Part shown: positions 16,383 to 25,535 of the stretch, in pieces
How the letters are laid out: every line of letters starts with the position of its first letter
How positions within the stretch are numbered: the stretch's first letter is position 1
From: Thermosporothrix hazakensis
Lineage (GTDB): Bacteria > Chloroflexota > Ktedonobacteria > Ktedonobacterales > Ktedonobacteraceae
Length of the DNA: 64,000 nt
Assembly: GCF_003253565.1 (NCBI RefSeq)
Contig: NZ_QKUF01000030.1
Coordinates: 1-64,000 of the forward strand
Direction of reading: 5' to 3'
The notes under the pieces: model-generated
What the model saw: the letters and a program-made list of their open reading frames with translations, nothing else
Told to the model about the DNA's origin: nothing
The model's database searches: none
Made by a program: the position numbers and the translations under genes

Positions 16383-19280
16383 ATGTCAGGCTCCATCGCA
16401 ATTCGTCCATTGCAAGAGGCGGATGTTGAGGGCGTGGTTGACCTCTATAATCGGGGAGGTTTTGGCCCGATTGCCGGTGGACAGGCGTTAACCGGCGCGA
16501 CTTTCCGTCGCCTGTTAGAGGAACGAGGCACCTATCTGTTTCTTGTTGCCGAGAGTCAGGAGCCAAACGCAATTGTGGGCACGCTGGGCCTGTTTCAGGT
16601 ATCGGAGCAGCGAGTTGCACAGCCTGAAGAGGTGTTCGCAGGGAGCTTCTTTATTCACCCGGAGTTCCGTAATGGCTCGATTCCCAACCTGCTCTTCATT
16701 GAGGCGTTGCGAGCCCTGATTCGCGATGGTTATAGCTGTATCAGCGCGACCGTGAACCCGGCGAACACAACAGCCCTGGCACTTTATAAACGTATGGGCC
16801 TTTATCGCACACGGGCAAGCAGCATCGACTACGATGGGCAGATTGAGCTGAAGGGATATCAGCCGCTGATTATGCGCAGTATCAAACAGATGGTCCCGGA
16901 TTATCTGACTACGCTGCCACGAGTTGAAAGCTGCTGGCGCTTCCTGGCTCCCAGGCAGTCACTGCGCTCAACCGGCTACGATACCGAAAGCTGGAACGGC
17001 CTGGAAGTGATTACCTACGAGATTCATTTTGAAGAACATTTCTATCGTTTCCGGCTGGATGTCGAGAGCAATGGACTGGTGGAGTTACAGACAAACGCTG
17101 TTCATTTCAGCTTTTATCCAGAGGCCGGGCCAGAGGGTCTGGTTGGTGAAGAACTGAAGCTGGTACACGAACTGACCACCCAATGTGAACAGGCTTGTGC
17201 TGTCAGCCGGGCTGATGGGAGCGAAGTGCTTACACGGAGAATATTCGGTCCCCACCAGCACTGGCGGTATGTGGAGCGGCTGGTCTTTCCACAGCCAGGA
17301 CGGCACGTTGTGCGCTGTACCTTGCATTTGGAGAGCTGCTCGCTTGATTTTCAGGTAGGCGTCAGATTATTGACAGGTGTGCATGCCCAGCGAGTGCGCC
17401 CGTTAGTCCATCTCGTGCCGGGAACTGAGACGGTGCGCGTACCGATTTGTTTGCAAAATGCAACGCAACGTCCCTGTTCACTGTCTGTTGTTGCGCCCTC
17501 CTGGGCCCGGTGTGACAGCATAACTCTCGCAGCAGAGAGCGCTGCTGAAACGGCGCTCTCCTGTGAGGGGGTTCCAGAGGGCGTTCATGCCGTCGTGTTC
17601 GAGGCGCAGGCAGAGGATGGAACCCGGCGGCAACTGGACCCGGTAATGTTACCGGCGCTACGTCGGGGAATGGCGGTCAGCTACCGTGAAGAGAGCGGAG
17701 CGTATGTGCTTGAGTCGACTGCTGTAAGAGCAACCATCGATGCGAAGACAGGTCTGATGCATATCTGGGATAAGGGTGCAAGCAGGTTAGCTCTGTATGA
17801 GGCATGGCCCGATGTAGGGCCGCCATTCCCTGGCGGCTTGAAGCGAGGTAAGGTGCGTAGGCTTGAGGCATGCTGTGAGGCAGATGGCACGCTGACGCTA
17901 CAGGAAACGCTGAAAGATGGCAGCTTGCTCAGGCGAACGCTGCGGCTGCGTGATGATCATCTGCTGGAGATTCAGCAAGCATGGAAGCCAGCTCGGAGAC
18001 GGCAGGCCAGGTTGAAAACGTATGGCTGGTGCGCTCTACGCCAGAGTGTGCTTACTGTGCCCTTGCGTGAGGGCTGGCAGACGAGACCGGTAATCTATGG
18101 GGAATATCCCTATGCAATGCACGAGTTTGAGGCTATTCCGAGTGCAGATCTGCCGTGCGAGAGCGCGGCTTATGCCGAAAACTGGTCGGTGTTTGAAGAA
18201 GCTGGTCGCTGTACAGGGCTGCTCTGGGAGCGTGCCGCTGAGATCTGTTACGGGCTTCATTGGATGCCGTCGCTATTTTTCGAGCTCCCGGAGAAAGAAG
18301 CTATCTTGCCTGGCTACGCCTACTATATCGGGCCTGGTGGAGCAAATGAGGTTCAGCGTCACTGGCAGACCTGCTATGCTCATGGCCCGGTTGAGGCGGA
18401 ACAAACAGCGGTTTTGGCAATGCAGACGCCTGAGACGCGACCCGCTATCGAAACGGTGCTGGAACGACTCTCGGTGCAGGAGGCGCCCGCAGTGCGACTT
18501 ACACCGGGCGGGACAGGACAGACCCGAGGCTATCAGGTTGATAACGGAGTGGTACGTTTTCAGGTCGCGCCAAAGTTTGCCGGGAGCATCTACAGTTTGA
18601 CCTTTCAGGGGGCTAATCTGCTACAAACAGCGTTGCCTCGACCGCGTCCGTTTGGTGAAAACGCGTCCTGGTTTGGTGGTATCCATCCCTACAGGGTCAA
18701 TGAGCGTACTAATTTGCTGGAGAGCTTACTTTGTGATGGTGAGCGAATTCCTGAATATGAAGTCCAGCCATATCAGGAGCTGGATGCACAGGGGCGAGCC
18801 TGGGAGGGCGTGATCTTGACTGCCGGTGCACTGCGCATCGCTTATTCTGTCCTGCCAGGGACAAGTATGCTTCGGTTGATGGCTGAATATCACAACACGC
18901 GGGCGGTAACTGAAACCTTTGATCTCCTGTTTTATGCCTTCTTCCGAGCGCTGCATAGTCGCGTGCCGAAGATGCTGTACTATGAGCGGCAGGGGAAGGG
19001 AGCGTATCTGAAGGAGGAAAAGCGAGGCAGGCGGGTCTATACCGGACGCAGTTGTGTTGTGACGCTGGGGCGAGACGTGGCTGTAAGTCTCTGCGCACCG
19101 GAGATTGCAACCTATGAATGGCCAAAGGATGGTTTTCAACATGCCCTTCTTCATCATTTTGATGTGGCACCAGGAGAGACACAACGAGCATACTCATATC
19201 TCTTTGTCTCAGATTCGCTGGAACAGGCTTTCAGTGTCGCAGGCTTTCAGCGGAGCCAGACAGGCAGTGTGAAAGGATGA
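16383..19280 (+). CDS. GNAT acyltransferase fused to a very large unknown beta-rich region
   Basis: A 965-residue protein. Residues 1-160 form a GNAT N-acyltransferase (IRPLQEADVEGVVDLYN at the start; later NPANTTALALYKRMGLYRTR, the usual GNAT beta-6/7 region). The remaining 800 residues are not recognised by me. They are rich in short aromatic-containing strands, with segments such as VRFQVAPKFAGSIYSL and NASWFGGIHPYRVNERTN that recall mutarotase-like or glycosidase-associated beta sandwiches, but no catalytic motif is evident. There are no membrane segments. It may N-acylate an amino sugar or diaminopropionate. It overlaps the next gene by four bases (ATGA), so the two are coupled. Confidence 0.6.
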   Translation: MSGSIAIRPLQEADVEGVVDLYNRGGFGPIAGGQALTGATFRRLLEERGTYLFLVAESQEPNAIVGTLGLFQVSEQRVAQPEEVFAGSFFIHPEFRNGSIPNLLFIEALRALIRDGYSCISATVNPANTTALALYKRMGLYRTRASSIDYDGQIELKGYQPLIMRSIKQMVPDYLTTLPRVESCWRFLAPRQSLRSTGYDTESWNGLEVITYEIHFEEHFYRFRLDVESNGLVELQTNAVHFSFYPEAGPEGLVGEELKLVHELTTQCEQACAVSRADGSEVLTRRIFGPHQHWRYVERLVFPQPGRHVVRCTLHLESCSLDFQVGVRLLTGVHAQRVRPLVHLVPGTETVRVPICLQNATQRPCSLSVVAPSWARCDSITLAAESAAETALSCEGVPEGVHAVVFEAQAEDGTRRQLDPVMLPALRRGMAVSYREESGAYVLESTAVRATIDAKTGLMHIWDKGASRLALYEAWPDVGPPFPGGLKRGKVRRLEACCEADGTLTLQETLKDGSLLRRTLRLRDDHLLEIQQAWKPARRRQARLKTYGWCALRQSVLTVPLREGWQTRPVIYGEYPYAMHEFEAIPSADLPCESAAYAENWSVFEEAGRCTGLLWERAAEICYGLHWMPSLFFELPEKEAILPGYAYYIGPGGANEVQRHWQTCYAHGPVEAEQTAVLAMQTPETRPAIETVLERLSVQEAPAVRLTPGGTGQTRGYQVDNGVVRFQVAPKFAGSIYSLTFQGANLLQTALPRPRPFGENASWFGGIHPYRVNERTNLLESLLCDGERIPEYEVQPYQELDAQGRAWEGVILTAGALRIAYSVLPGTSMLRLMAEYHNTRAVTETFDLLFYAFFRALHSRVPKMLYYERQGKGAYLKEEKRGRRVYTGRSCVVTLGRDVAVSLCAPEIATYEWPKDGFQHALLHHFDVAPGETQRAYSYLFVSDSLEQAFSVAGFQRSQTGSVKG

Positions 19281-20614
19281 ATGGAATGCGAGTCATTTTT
19301 GTGGCGTTGAGCAAGTTCAGTGTAGGAGAGCTGCATAACGCGCTCTGCGTGGCCCAACAATTGCAGCGTCGTGGGGCCGAGGTGCTCTTTTTAACGCCAC
19401 CTGAGCAGCAAGCGTATGCTGAGGCTGCGGGGATGCAGGTAAGAGTGCTGCCGCTGAAGCTTCATCAACAGATACAGGAGGTGATAGAAGACTTTCGCCC
19501 TGATGCCGTGGTGTTGGCTGATTACTATCTACTGGATATCGAGAGCGAGATACTGGATCTGGAAGCTCTGTTGCGTTTGCCGGTTCCATGCGCCACCTTT
19601 GACTCGTTCCGGTGGGCGCCAGAGCCGCGCACAGTTGAAAACAGGTTGATTCGTCCACAGGATGAACGCCTGTTTAAAGGCAAGTTTGATCGTCTGGCAC
19701 GGGTGCGAGCGCTGCCCGAGGGAGTGCAGATCTTGCGGGCCTGTCCGGTAAATGTGCCGACAAAGCCTGAGGGACGTGTCATCTCGCTCAAGATGTACGA
19801 GCAGCCATTTACGATCACGGAGGCGCGGCGTCGTGAAGTGCGTCAGCGCCTGGGGGTGCGGGAGGATGGCGAAAAGCTGGTGATGTTTGCAAAGGCTTCC
19901 TGGGCGCTCAAGGCGATGTATTACCGCATGTTGCAGTCTGGTGGGCGTGCGGCGCGCCTGACCTATAGTTATGAAGATTTCTTGCAAGAGCTTCTGATAC
20001 ATTATATTGCGGAAGTAGATGCACCGGTAACGGTGGTGGGAGTAATGCCGCAGGGGAAAGGAGAGGTGTATAGACAGGAGCAGAGGCGCTTTGTAAGTAT
20101 GCCCTTTCTTCCAATGAACGAGTTCACCGAACTGGTGCTCTCTTGCGATCTGTTTGTGACGGATAATATGCCCTCCAGCGCTACGACAAGGGCCGTTTTC
20201 GGGCGTGTACCGGTCATTGTGCTGACTAATACGCTGCTCACCGGGACGCAGGATGGCTCACCATTGACCTTCCCGGAGCATCTGCGACTTTCGGAAGAGG
20301 GTGCGGCGCTGATCCAGAAGTGGAATAGTCTGCTTCATGGCGGAATTTATCCCTTTACGATTTATCCAAACGGCTGGATCGACGAATTACGACCGCTGTT
20401 TCAGAATAACCCGTATTGTACCACACTGGTTCAGGCGGAGATGTATGCATTGAGCGAGACTGCGCACTGCTTCGCGGAGCTGCTCTGTAACAGGAAAGCC
20501 CGTGAGGTGCTTCAGGCGCGGCAACAGGCATATATCGAACAGGTCGTTGGACTGCCGCCAACCTATGACCTCTTTGAGACATGGATTGCAACCATGAAAG
20601 GAGTATATGCATGA
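19277..20614 (+). CDS. GT-B-fold-like protein (resembles DUF6365), possible glycosyltransferase
   Basis: A 445-residue protein starting MRVIFVALSKFSVGELHNA, with a Rossmann-like N-terminal half (RRGAEVLFLTPPEQQAYAEA). A second half contains SCDLFVTDNMPSSATTRAVFGRVPVIV, where a glycosyltransferase B donor site would be (a target such as TD..S and a following gly/pro loop). I think of DUF6365-type proteins, found beside natural-product genes, but cannot verify this. It is the only glycosyltransferase candidate near the deoxysugar genes. Translation is coupled on both sides by ATGA overlaps (19277 and 20611). A second ATG at 19286 is an alternative start. Confidence 0.5.
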   Translation: MNGMRVIFVALSKFSVGELHNALCVAQQLQRRGAEVLFLTPPEQQAYAEAAGMQVRVLPLKLHQQIQEVIEDFRPDAVVLADYYLLDIESEILDLEALLRLPVPCATFDSFRWAPEPRTVENRLIRPQDERLFKGKFDRLARVRALPEGVQILRACPVNVPTKPEGRVISLKMYEQPFTITEARRREVRQRLGVREDGEKLVMFAKASWALKAMYYRMLQSGGRAARLTYSYEDFLQELLIHYIAEVDAPVTVVGVMPQGKGEVYRQEQRRFVSMPFLPMNEFTELVLSCDLFVTDNMPSSATTRAVFGRVPVIVLTNTLLTGTQDGSPLTFPEHLRLSEEGAALIQKWNSLLHGGIYPFTIYPNGWIDELRPLFQNNPYCTTLVQAEMYALSETAHCFAELLCNRKAREVLQARQQAYIEQVVGLPPTYDLFETWIATMKGVYA

Positions 20615-21708
20615 ATACCGGATTACTGACAGTGACACACGAGCAGGCAGTGATGAAAGATGAGGCGGGCTATGGCATTATCGCTTCCTTTGGTGATGTC
20701 ATGAAAGAGTACGCGGCCATTCGCAGCAGTGTGGGTATCTTTGATATGTCCACGCATGGTAAATTCCGGGTCAGCGGAGATGAGCATGTGGCCTGGGTTT
20801 CAAAAATGGTCAGCCGGGATATCGAGTTCTTGAATAGCGAGACCGAAATCTTCGCGCTCTGTCTGGACGAAGAAGCAAAGCTGCTTGGTATCGTGACACT
20901 GTACAAGTATGATGATGCGATTGTGATTGAGACCGAGACCACCGACCGCAAACGTCTGACGGAGTGGTTTGAGCAACATCGGGAAGAGGGTGTTGAGATT
21001 GAGGATATCAGTGATGAGTATGCGCTGATCGGGCTTGAGGGACCACTGGCTTTTAAGGTGGCGCAAACACTGCTTGATTACGAGATCAGCAGCATTCCCT
21101 TCCAGGGCTTTGTCGAAGTAGAGCGTGATGGCGCCACCCTGTTACTGGCCCGCACTGGCTACACTGGCGAGTATGGGTATAAGGTCTTTGTTCCGGCGTC
21201 TGTGGCAGGCGAGGTCTGGCATGAGCTGTACGCAAAAACACAGGAGCTTGGCGGAACGCAGTGCGGAAGTGAAGCGCTGGAGATCACCATGCTGGAAGTG
21301 CGACAGCCAATCGGCCATATTGAGGCGCGTGAGATCCCCGTTCTTGAAGCTGGTCTGGGCTGGCTGATCGATTTCGGCAAGATGGATGCATATATCGGTC
21401 AGGAGGCAATCAATGAGCAGGCTGCACAGCCGGTTGAGCGCCGAATGATTGGCTTTATCGTCGAGAAGCAGGCACAGATCGAGGCGGGCGATGCAATTGT
21501 GCTCGACGATCAGGTTATTGGGCGAGTCGTCACAGCTTGCTATAGCCCGACGCTGGATGCGATTCTTGGCCTGGCGCTGAACAATGAGCCGTTCACCGTT
21601 CCCGGTTTAACCTGGACCGTGCGCACCGCAGAAGGCACTGAATATGCGGCTGAGTCTGCTTCTTCGCCGTACATTGTGCCAAGATCCTGGAAAGTGAAGA
21701 TGCTCTAA
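20611..21708 (+). CDS. GcvT-like (aminomethyltransferase-fold) protein, atypical
   Basis: A 365-residue protein with the GcvT/YgfZ/dimethylglycine-oxidase fold: RTGYTGEYGYKVFVPA, CGSEALEITMLEVRQPIG and PVLEAGLGWLIDF are the folate-binding hallmarks. Where true T-proteins carry a GG(I/V).DD motif with the catalytic Asp, this one has DEEAKLLGIVTLYKYDD, so it is not the glycine-cleavage enzyme and no gcvH or gcvP is nearby. It may transfer or remove a one-carbon unit using tetrahydrofolate, or use the fold for another reaction. The ATG at 20611 overlaps the preceding stop and follows AAAGGAG. Confidence 0.75.
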   Translation: MNTGLLTVTHEQAVMKDEAGYGIIASFGDVMKEYAAIRSSVGIFDMSTHGKFRVSGDEHVAWVSKMVSRDIEFLNSETEIFALCLDEEAKLLGIVTLYKYDDAIVIETETTDRKRLTEWFEQHREEGVEIEDISDEYALIGLEGPLAFKVAQTLLDYEISSIPFQGFVEVERDGATLLLARTGYTGEYGYKVFVPASVAGEVWHELYAKTQELGGTQCGSEALEITMLEVRQPIGHIEAREIPVLEAGLGWLIDFGKMDAYIGQEAINEQAAQPVERRMIGFIVEKQAQIEAGDAIVLDDQVIGRVVTACYSPTLDAILGLALNNEPFTVPGLTWTVRTAEGTEYAAESASSPYIVPRSWKVKML

Positions 21709-21718
21709 GAGGGCGATT

Positions 21719-21741
21719 CCGAGGAGCAGCCAGCTCCTCGG
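21719..21741 (+). other. Strong intra-operon hairpin
   Basis: A perfect 9-bp stem CCGAGGAGC / GCTCCTCGG with an AGCCA loop sits in the 69-base gap before the sugar genes. It lacks a T run, so it may be an mRNA stabiliser or attenuator rather than a terminator. Confidence 0.4.
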
Positions 21742-21777
21742 GTTCCCTTCCGTGCAGGGAGAAAAGGAGAGACGCTG

Positions 21778-22266
21778 ATGAGTATAGCTATCGTACAGGA
21801 GTGCCTGGAGATAGAGGGCGTGGTGCTGAAGAAGTTGCAGCGGCATGCTGATGAGCGCGGTTTTTTCCTGGAGCTGATTCGTCAGAATGACCCGTTTTTT
21901 GCCGAGGGCTTCGGGCAATTGAGCCATAGCAAGATGTATCCGGGAGTGGCGAAGGCATGGCATATTCATAAAACACAGGTTGATTGGTGGTATGTGGCGC
22001 TTGGACGGTTGAAAGTGGGGCTTTCGGATCGGCGTCCTGATTCCCCGACGTTTGGCAGAACTATCACCCTGTTTCTGGGTGAGGATCTTGAGCCTGCGGT
22101 GTTAAAGATCCCACCCGGGGTGGCGCATGGCTGTAAGGCGATTGGCGGTGTTTCGCATCTCTTCTATGTGACATCAAGCATCTATAACCCGGAGGAAGAG
22201 GGACGTATCCCGCATGATGATCCTGAGATAGGCTACGACTGGAAGAGCGGAGCGACGATCAAATGA
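21778..22266 (+). CDS. rmlC: dTDP-4-dehydro-6-deoxysugar epimerase-like cupin (RmlC family, divergent)
   Basis: A 162-residue cupin of the RmlC family: DERGFFLELIR near residue 25, HSKMYPGVAKAWHIHKTQ in place of the usual GLHYQ block, DRRPDSPTFGRT, and IPPGVAHGCKA. The overall order fits dTDP-4-dehydrorhamnose 3,5-epimerase, but it is shorter than the usual 180 residues and the active-site His motif differs. It may epimerise only one position. It overlaps rmlA by four bases and leads a four-gene sugar block. Confidence 0.75.
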   Translation: MSIAIVQECLEIEGVVLKKLQRHADERGFFLELIRQNDPFFAEGFGQLSHSKMYPGVAKAWHIHKTQVDWWYVALGRLKVGLSDRRPDSPTFGRTITLFLGEDLEPAVLKIPPGVAHGCKAIGGVSHLFYVTSSIYNPEEEGRIPHDDPEIGYDWKSGATIK

Positions 22267-23357
22267 AAGCGTTAGTTTTAAGCGGCGGCAAGGGAACGCG
22301 GCTGCATCCGCTGACCTACACCAATGCCAAGCAGTTGATTCCGGTGGCCAATAAACCAGTGCTCTTTTATGCGTTGGAAAAGATCGTCGCTGCCGGCATT
22401 TATGAGATTGGGATTGTGGTTGGCGACACGCGCGAAGAGATTATCGCTGCGGTTGGTGATGGCCGCCAATTCGGTGAGCAGGTCTCTATCTCCTATATTC
22501 ATCAAGAACAGCCGCTCGGGCTGGCCCATGCGGTAAAGCTCGCGCAACCTTTTCTTCAGAATGACCGCTTCTTGATGTTCCTGGGCGATAACTTCATTGA
22601 GGAGCCGCTAGGTGAACTGGTCGCGCATTTTGCCGCCCCTGATTGCCTCGATCACGCAAAGGTATGCTTAACGCGAGTTGAGGCGCCGCAACAGTTTGGG
22701 GTGGCACTGCTTTCCGAGGAGCAAGAGCGGCTGGTGAGAGTGGTGGAGAAGCCGAGAGAGCCGATCAGCGATCTGGCGATAGTAGGTGTCTACCTCTTTG
22801 ATGCACATATCTTTGAGGCGGTTAACGCAATTCACCCTTCTGCGCGGGGTGAGCTGGAAATCACCGATGCGATTCAATATCTCATTGACCGGGGCTACAG
22901 AGTGAGTCCGCATCTCTTGCGTGGGTACTGGATTGATACGGGGAGGATGCAGGATATGTTGAACGCAAATCGTACTGTGCTGAGCCAGATGCAGGGAGCG
23001 CTGGCGCCCGGGGTCGAGATTGATGAGCGCTCGTGTCTCTATGGTGAAGTGGTGCTGGAGGAAAATGTGCGGCTGATTAACAGCGTGGTACGGGGACCAT
23101 CGATTATCGGGCGCAATGTCGTCCTGGAAAATACATATATTGGTCCTTTTACCTCAATAGCTCATGACACAGTCGTTATGAATAGCGAGATTGAGCACAG
23201 TATCATTCTGGAGGGATGCACCATCCAGGCAATTGGCGGGCGTATCGAAGATAGTTTGATTGGTCGCCATACACAGATCTACCCGACGCAGGGCCGTCCT
23301 GGAGCGCATCGGTTATTGCTTGGAGATCATAGCAGCATCGGGCTGATGTCTGCTTAG
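22263..23357 (+). CDS. rmlA: Glucose-1-phosphate thymidylyltransferase, long (StrD-type) form
   Basis: A 364-residue sugar nucleotidyltransferase: GGKGTRLHPLTYTNAKQL at the N terminus, FLGDNFIEEPL and the later VEKPREP and GYWIDTGR motifs. A C-terminal left-handed beta-helix of hexapeptide repeats (about 250-350) distinguishes the long form common in antibiotic sugar pathways from the shorter RmlA of cell-wall rhamnose. It activates glucose-1-phosphate with dTTP. Confidence 0.88.
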   Translation: MKALVLSGGKGTRLHPLTYTNAKQLIPVANKPVLFYALEKIVAAGIYEIGIVVGDTREEIIAAVGDGRQFGEQVSISYIHQEQPLGLAHAVKLAQPFLQNDRFLMFLGDNFIEEPLGELVAHFAAPDCLDHAKVCLTRVEAPQQFGVALLSEEQERLVRVVEKPREPISDLAIVGVYLFDAHIFEAVNAIHPSARGELEITDAIQYLIDRGYRVSPHLLRGYWIDTGRMQDMLNANRTVLSQMQGALAPGVEIDERSCLYGEVVLEENVRLINSVVRGPSIIGRNVVLENTYIGPFTSIAHDTVVMNSEIEHSIILEGCTIQAIGGRIEDSLIGRHTQIYPTQGRPGAHRLLLGDHSSIGLMSA

Positions 23358-23382
23358 TATAAAAGAAAGAGGAGATGGCGAA

Positions 23383-24417
23383 GTGCGTATTCTCGTCACA
23401 GGAGGCGCTGGCTTTATCGGCAGTAATTTTGTGTCGTTTCTGCTTCAGCACTATCCGACCTATGAGGTGGTGATCCTGGATAAGTTGACCTATGCAGGGA
23501 ATCTGCTGAACCTCACGGAGGAACTGGAACGGTCAAACTGTACCTTCCAGGAAGGTGATATCTGCAACCCCTTGCAGGTTGAGCGGGCCATCCGAGGATG
23601 TCAGGCTGTTGTACATTTCGCTGCTGAAACGCATGTAGATCGCTCTATTGTGGCTCCGGAAGTGTTTATCAAGACAAATGTGGAGGGCACCTATGTGCTG
23701 CTGGAGGCGGCGCGGAAACATCATATTCAGCGCTTTATCCATATCTCAACCGATGAGGTGTATGGAAATGCGCTTTCACCGGAGGGGATCAGTCGTCCCT
23801 CGTTAGAGACTGATCCGCAGCGGCCGATGTCGCCTTACGCTGCCAGCAAAGCCGCAGCGGATAGCCTGGCCTATTCGTACTGGACGACTTATGGCGTGCC
23901 AGTGGTCATTACACGTTGTGGCAATAACTATGGCCCGCGCCAGTATCCGGAGAAACAGCTACCGCATTTCATTCTCTGTGCACAGGAGAAACGACCGTTA
24001 CCGATTTATGGCACAGGACAGAATGTACGTGACTGGATTCACGTCTACGACCATGCGGCGGCTATTCTGACGCTGCTTCATGAAGATGGGAAGCTGGTTC
24101 ATGGTGAAGTGTTTAACGTGGGGGCTGGTGAGGAGCGCACAATACTGGAAAATGCTTGCACAGTATTGGATCTGTTGAGAAGACCAAGAAGCTTGATTCA
24201 ATTTGTTCCTGATCGACCAGGGCATGTCAGACGCCACGCTGTTGATACAACCAAGATCCGGCGCGTGTGTGGCTGGCAGCCTCGGGTGCGTTTTCGCGAG
24301 GGCATTGAACAGACAGTGCGTTGGTATCAGGAACATCCGGAGTGGATCGCGGCGACGCGTGCCAGATATGACGATTTTGTACGCAGAGTTTTTGAGCTCG
24401 AGGCGGAGGCTGCATGA
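23383..24417 (+). CDS. rmlB: dTDP-glucose 4,6-dehydratase
   Basis: A 344-residue extended SDR: GGAGFIGSNFV, LDKLTYAGN, HFAAETHVDRSI, STDEVYG and YAASK are all typical of RmlB, as is ITRCGNNYGPRQYPEK. It converts dTDP-glucose to dTDP-4-keto-6-deoxyglucose. The start is GTG, supported by AGGAGATGG upstream. Its stop overlaps the rmlD start by four bases. Confidence 0.92.
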   Translation: MRILVTGGAGFIGSNFVSFLLQHYPTYEVVILDKLTYAGNLLNLTEELERSNCTFQEGDICNPLQVERAIRGCQAVVHFAAETHVDRSIVAPEVFIKTNVEGTYVLLEAARKHHIQRFIHISTDEVYGNALSPEGISRPSLETDPQRPMSPYAASKAAADSLAYSYWTTYGVPVVITRCGNNYGPRQYPEKQLPHFILCAQEKRPLPIYGTGQNVRDWIHVYDHAAAILTLLHEDGKLVHGEVFNVGAGEERTILENACTVLDLLRRPRSLIQFVPDRPGHVRRHAVDTTKIRRVCGWQPRVRFREGIEQTVRWYQEHPEWIAATRARYDDFVRRVFELEAEAA

Positions 24418-25337
24418 GTACCTTTCTTGTGACAGGGGGCAGTGGCTGTATTGGCAGTCGGATACTGCATCGGCTAGGAGCGCAGGGACATACCGTATAT
24501 GCGCTCCAGCGGAGCGAGTTCATCCGGCGTGAGCCGGGAGTGCAATATGAGTACTGCGACCTGACCACGATTTCGGAAGCCAGGCTGTGCGCTTTGTTTG
24601 AGCGAGTACAGCCTGAGGTGTTGATCCATTGCGCCGCTCTGACCAACGTTGATGCCTGTGAGGGGCTGCGAGAACTGGCATATGCTCTCAACGCTGCTGC
24701 AACCTATCGTTTGGCCCGAGTCTGTGGCCGGTATGGCGTTCACTGTCTCTTCCTTTCAACCGATTATGTCTATGACGGGACGTCACCTCGACCTTATCTA
24801 GAAGAGGATCAGGTGCGGCCCTTGAGCGTCTATGGGCAGAGCAAGCTGCTCGGGGAGCGGGCAGTACAGGAGGTCTGTGAGAGCTGGACCATCTGCCGAA
24901 CCGCTGTGGTGTATGGCTCTGTGGGGGGAGCGCGGCAGGACTTTACTCTCTGGCTGGCGCAGCAGCTTCAGCGGAAACAACCAGTGCGTATTGTGTGCGA
25001 TCAAGTCAGTTCTCCAACCTATGTAGAGGATCTGGTTGAGCAGATCCTTGCTCTGGCTTCCCTGCGGGCACAAGGGATCTATCATACGGCTGGCAGTTCG
25101 ATGCTTGATCGTTATCAGTTTGCGTTACTGGTGGCACGTTTTCTGAGCGCTAATGAGACATTGATTTCGCCGATTTTGAGCGATGAATTGGCGCAAAAGG
25201 CGCAACGACCCACATACGCAGGACTCTGTATTGAGAAAATCAGCAGGAAGATCGGAGTGCGTCCACTCTCTGTAGAAGAAGGGCTGACACGCTGTATGAC
25301 CGCGATCAAGGAACAAAGTTTGCTTTCAGCTGCATAA
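24414..25337 (+). CDS. rmlD: dTDP-4-dehydrorhamnose reductase-like SDR
   Basis: A 307-residue RmlD-family protein: GGSGCIGSRIL, NVDACEGLRELAYALNA, STDYVYDGT and the catalytic YGQSK. It would reduce the 4-keto group to finish a dTDP-6-deoxysugar such as rhamnose. The exact sugar depends on the atypical RmlC. It overlaps rmlB (ATGA). Confidence 0.87.
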   Translation: MSTFLVTGGSGCIGSRILHRLGAQGHTVYALQRSEFIRREPGVQYEYCDLTTISEARLCALFERVQPEVLIHCAALTNVDACEGLRELAYALNAAATYRLARVCGRYGVHCLFLSTDYVYDGTSPRPYLEEDQVRPLSVYGQSKLLGERAVQEVCESWTICRTAVVYGSVGGARQDFTLWLAQQLQRKQPVRIVCDQVSSPTYVEDLVEQILALASLRAQGIYHTAGSSMLDRYQFALLVARFLSANETLISPILSDELAQKAQRPTYAGLCIEKISRKIGVRPLSVEEGLTRCMTAIKEQSLLSAA

Positions 25338-25355
25338 AGGAAAGGAGTCTATCCT

Positions 25356-25523
25356 ATGTCCAGGCCATCAACCGTTCTCGCTTTTGCTGCTTCGATGACT
25401 ATTACCGCCATTATGACAGTGACAAGCTATATCGGAATCTATCTCCTGACGCATCCTGAGAAAGAAACGCAGAAGGGAGAAGAAAAGGTACAGGCGCAAG
25501 AGATACTGGCAAAGGCAGCATAG
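25356..25523 (+). CDS. Small single-pass membrane protein (55 aa)
   Basis: A 55-codon frame between rmlD and the sbnA-like gene. It starts MSRPSTVLAFAASMT, has one hydrophobic stretch (about residues 7-30, ending YIGIYLL) and a charged tail (KETQKGEEKVQ). AAAGGAG stands ten bases before the ATG, and AGGAGGGG after its stop serves the next gene. No family is recognised. Its conserved operon position suggests a real gene, perhaps an anchor or accessory peptide. Confidence 0.55.
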   Translation: MSRPSTVLAFAASMTITAIMTVTSYIGIYLLTHPEKETQKGEEKVQAQEILAKAA

Positions 25524-25535
25524 GAGGGGAAGCGG

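Noticed and set aside
20611..21708. Housekeeping glycine cleavage T-protein
   Set aside because: The catalytic GG.xDD segment is replaced and no gcvH/gcvP is nearby.
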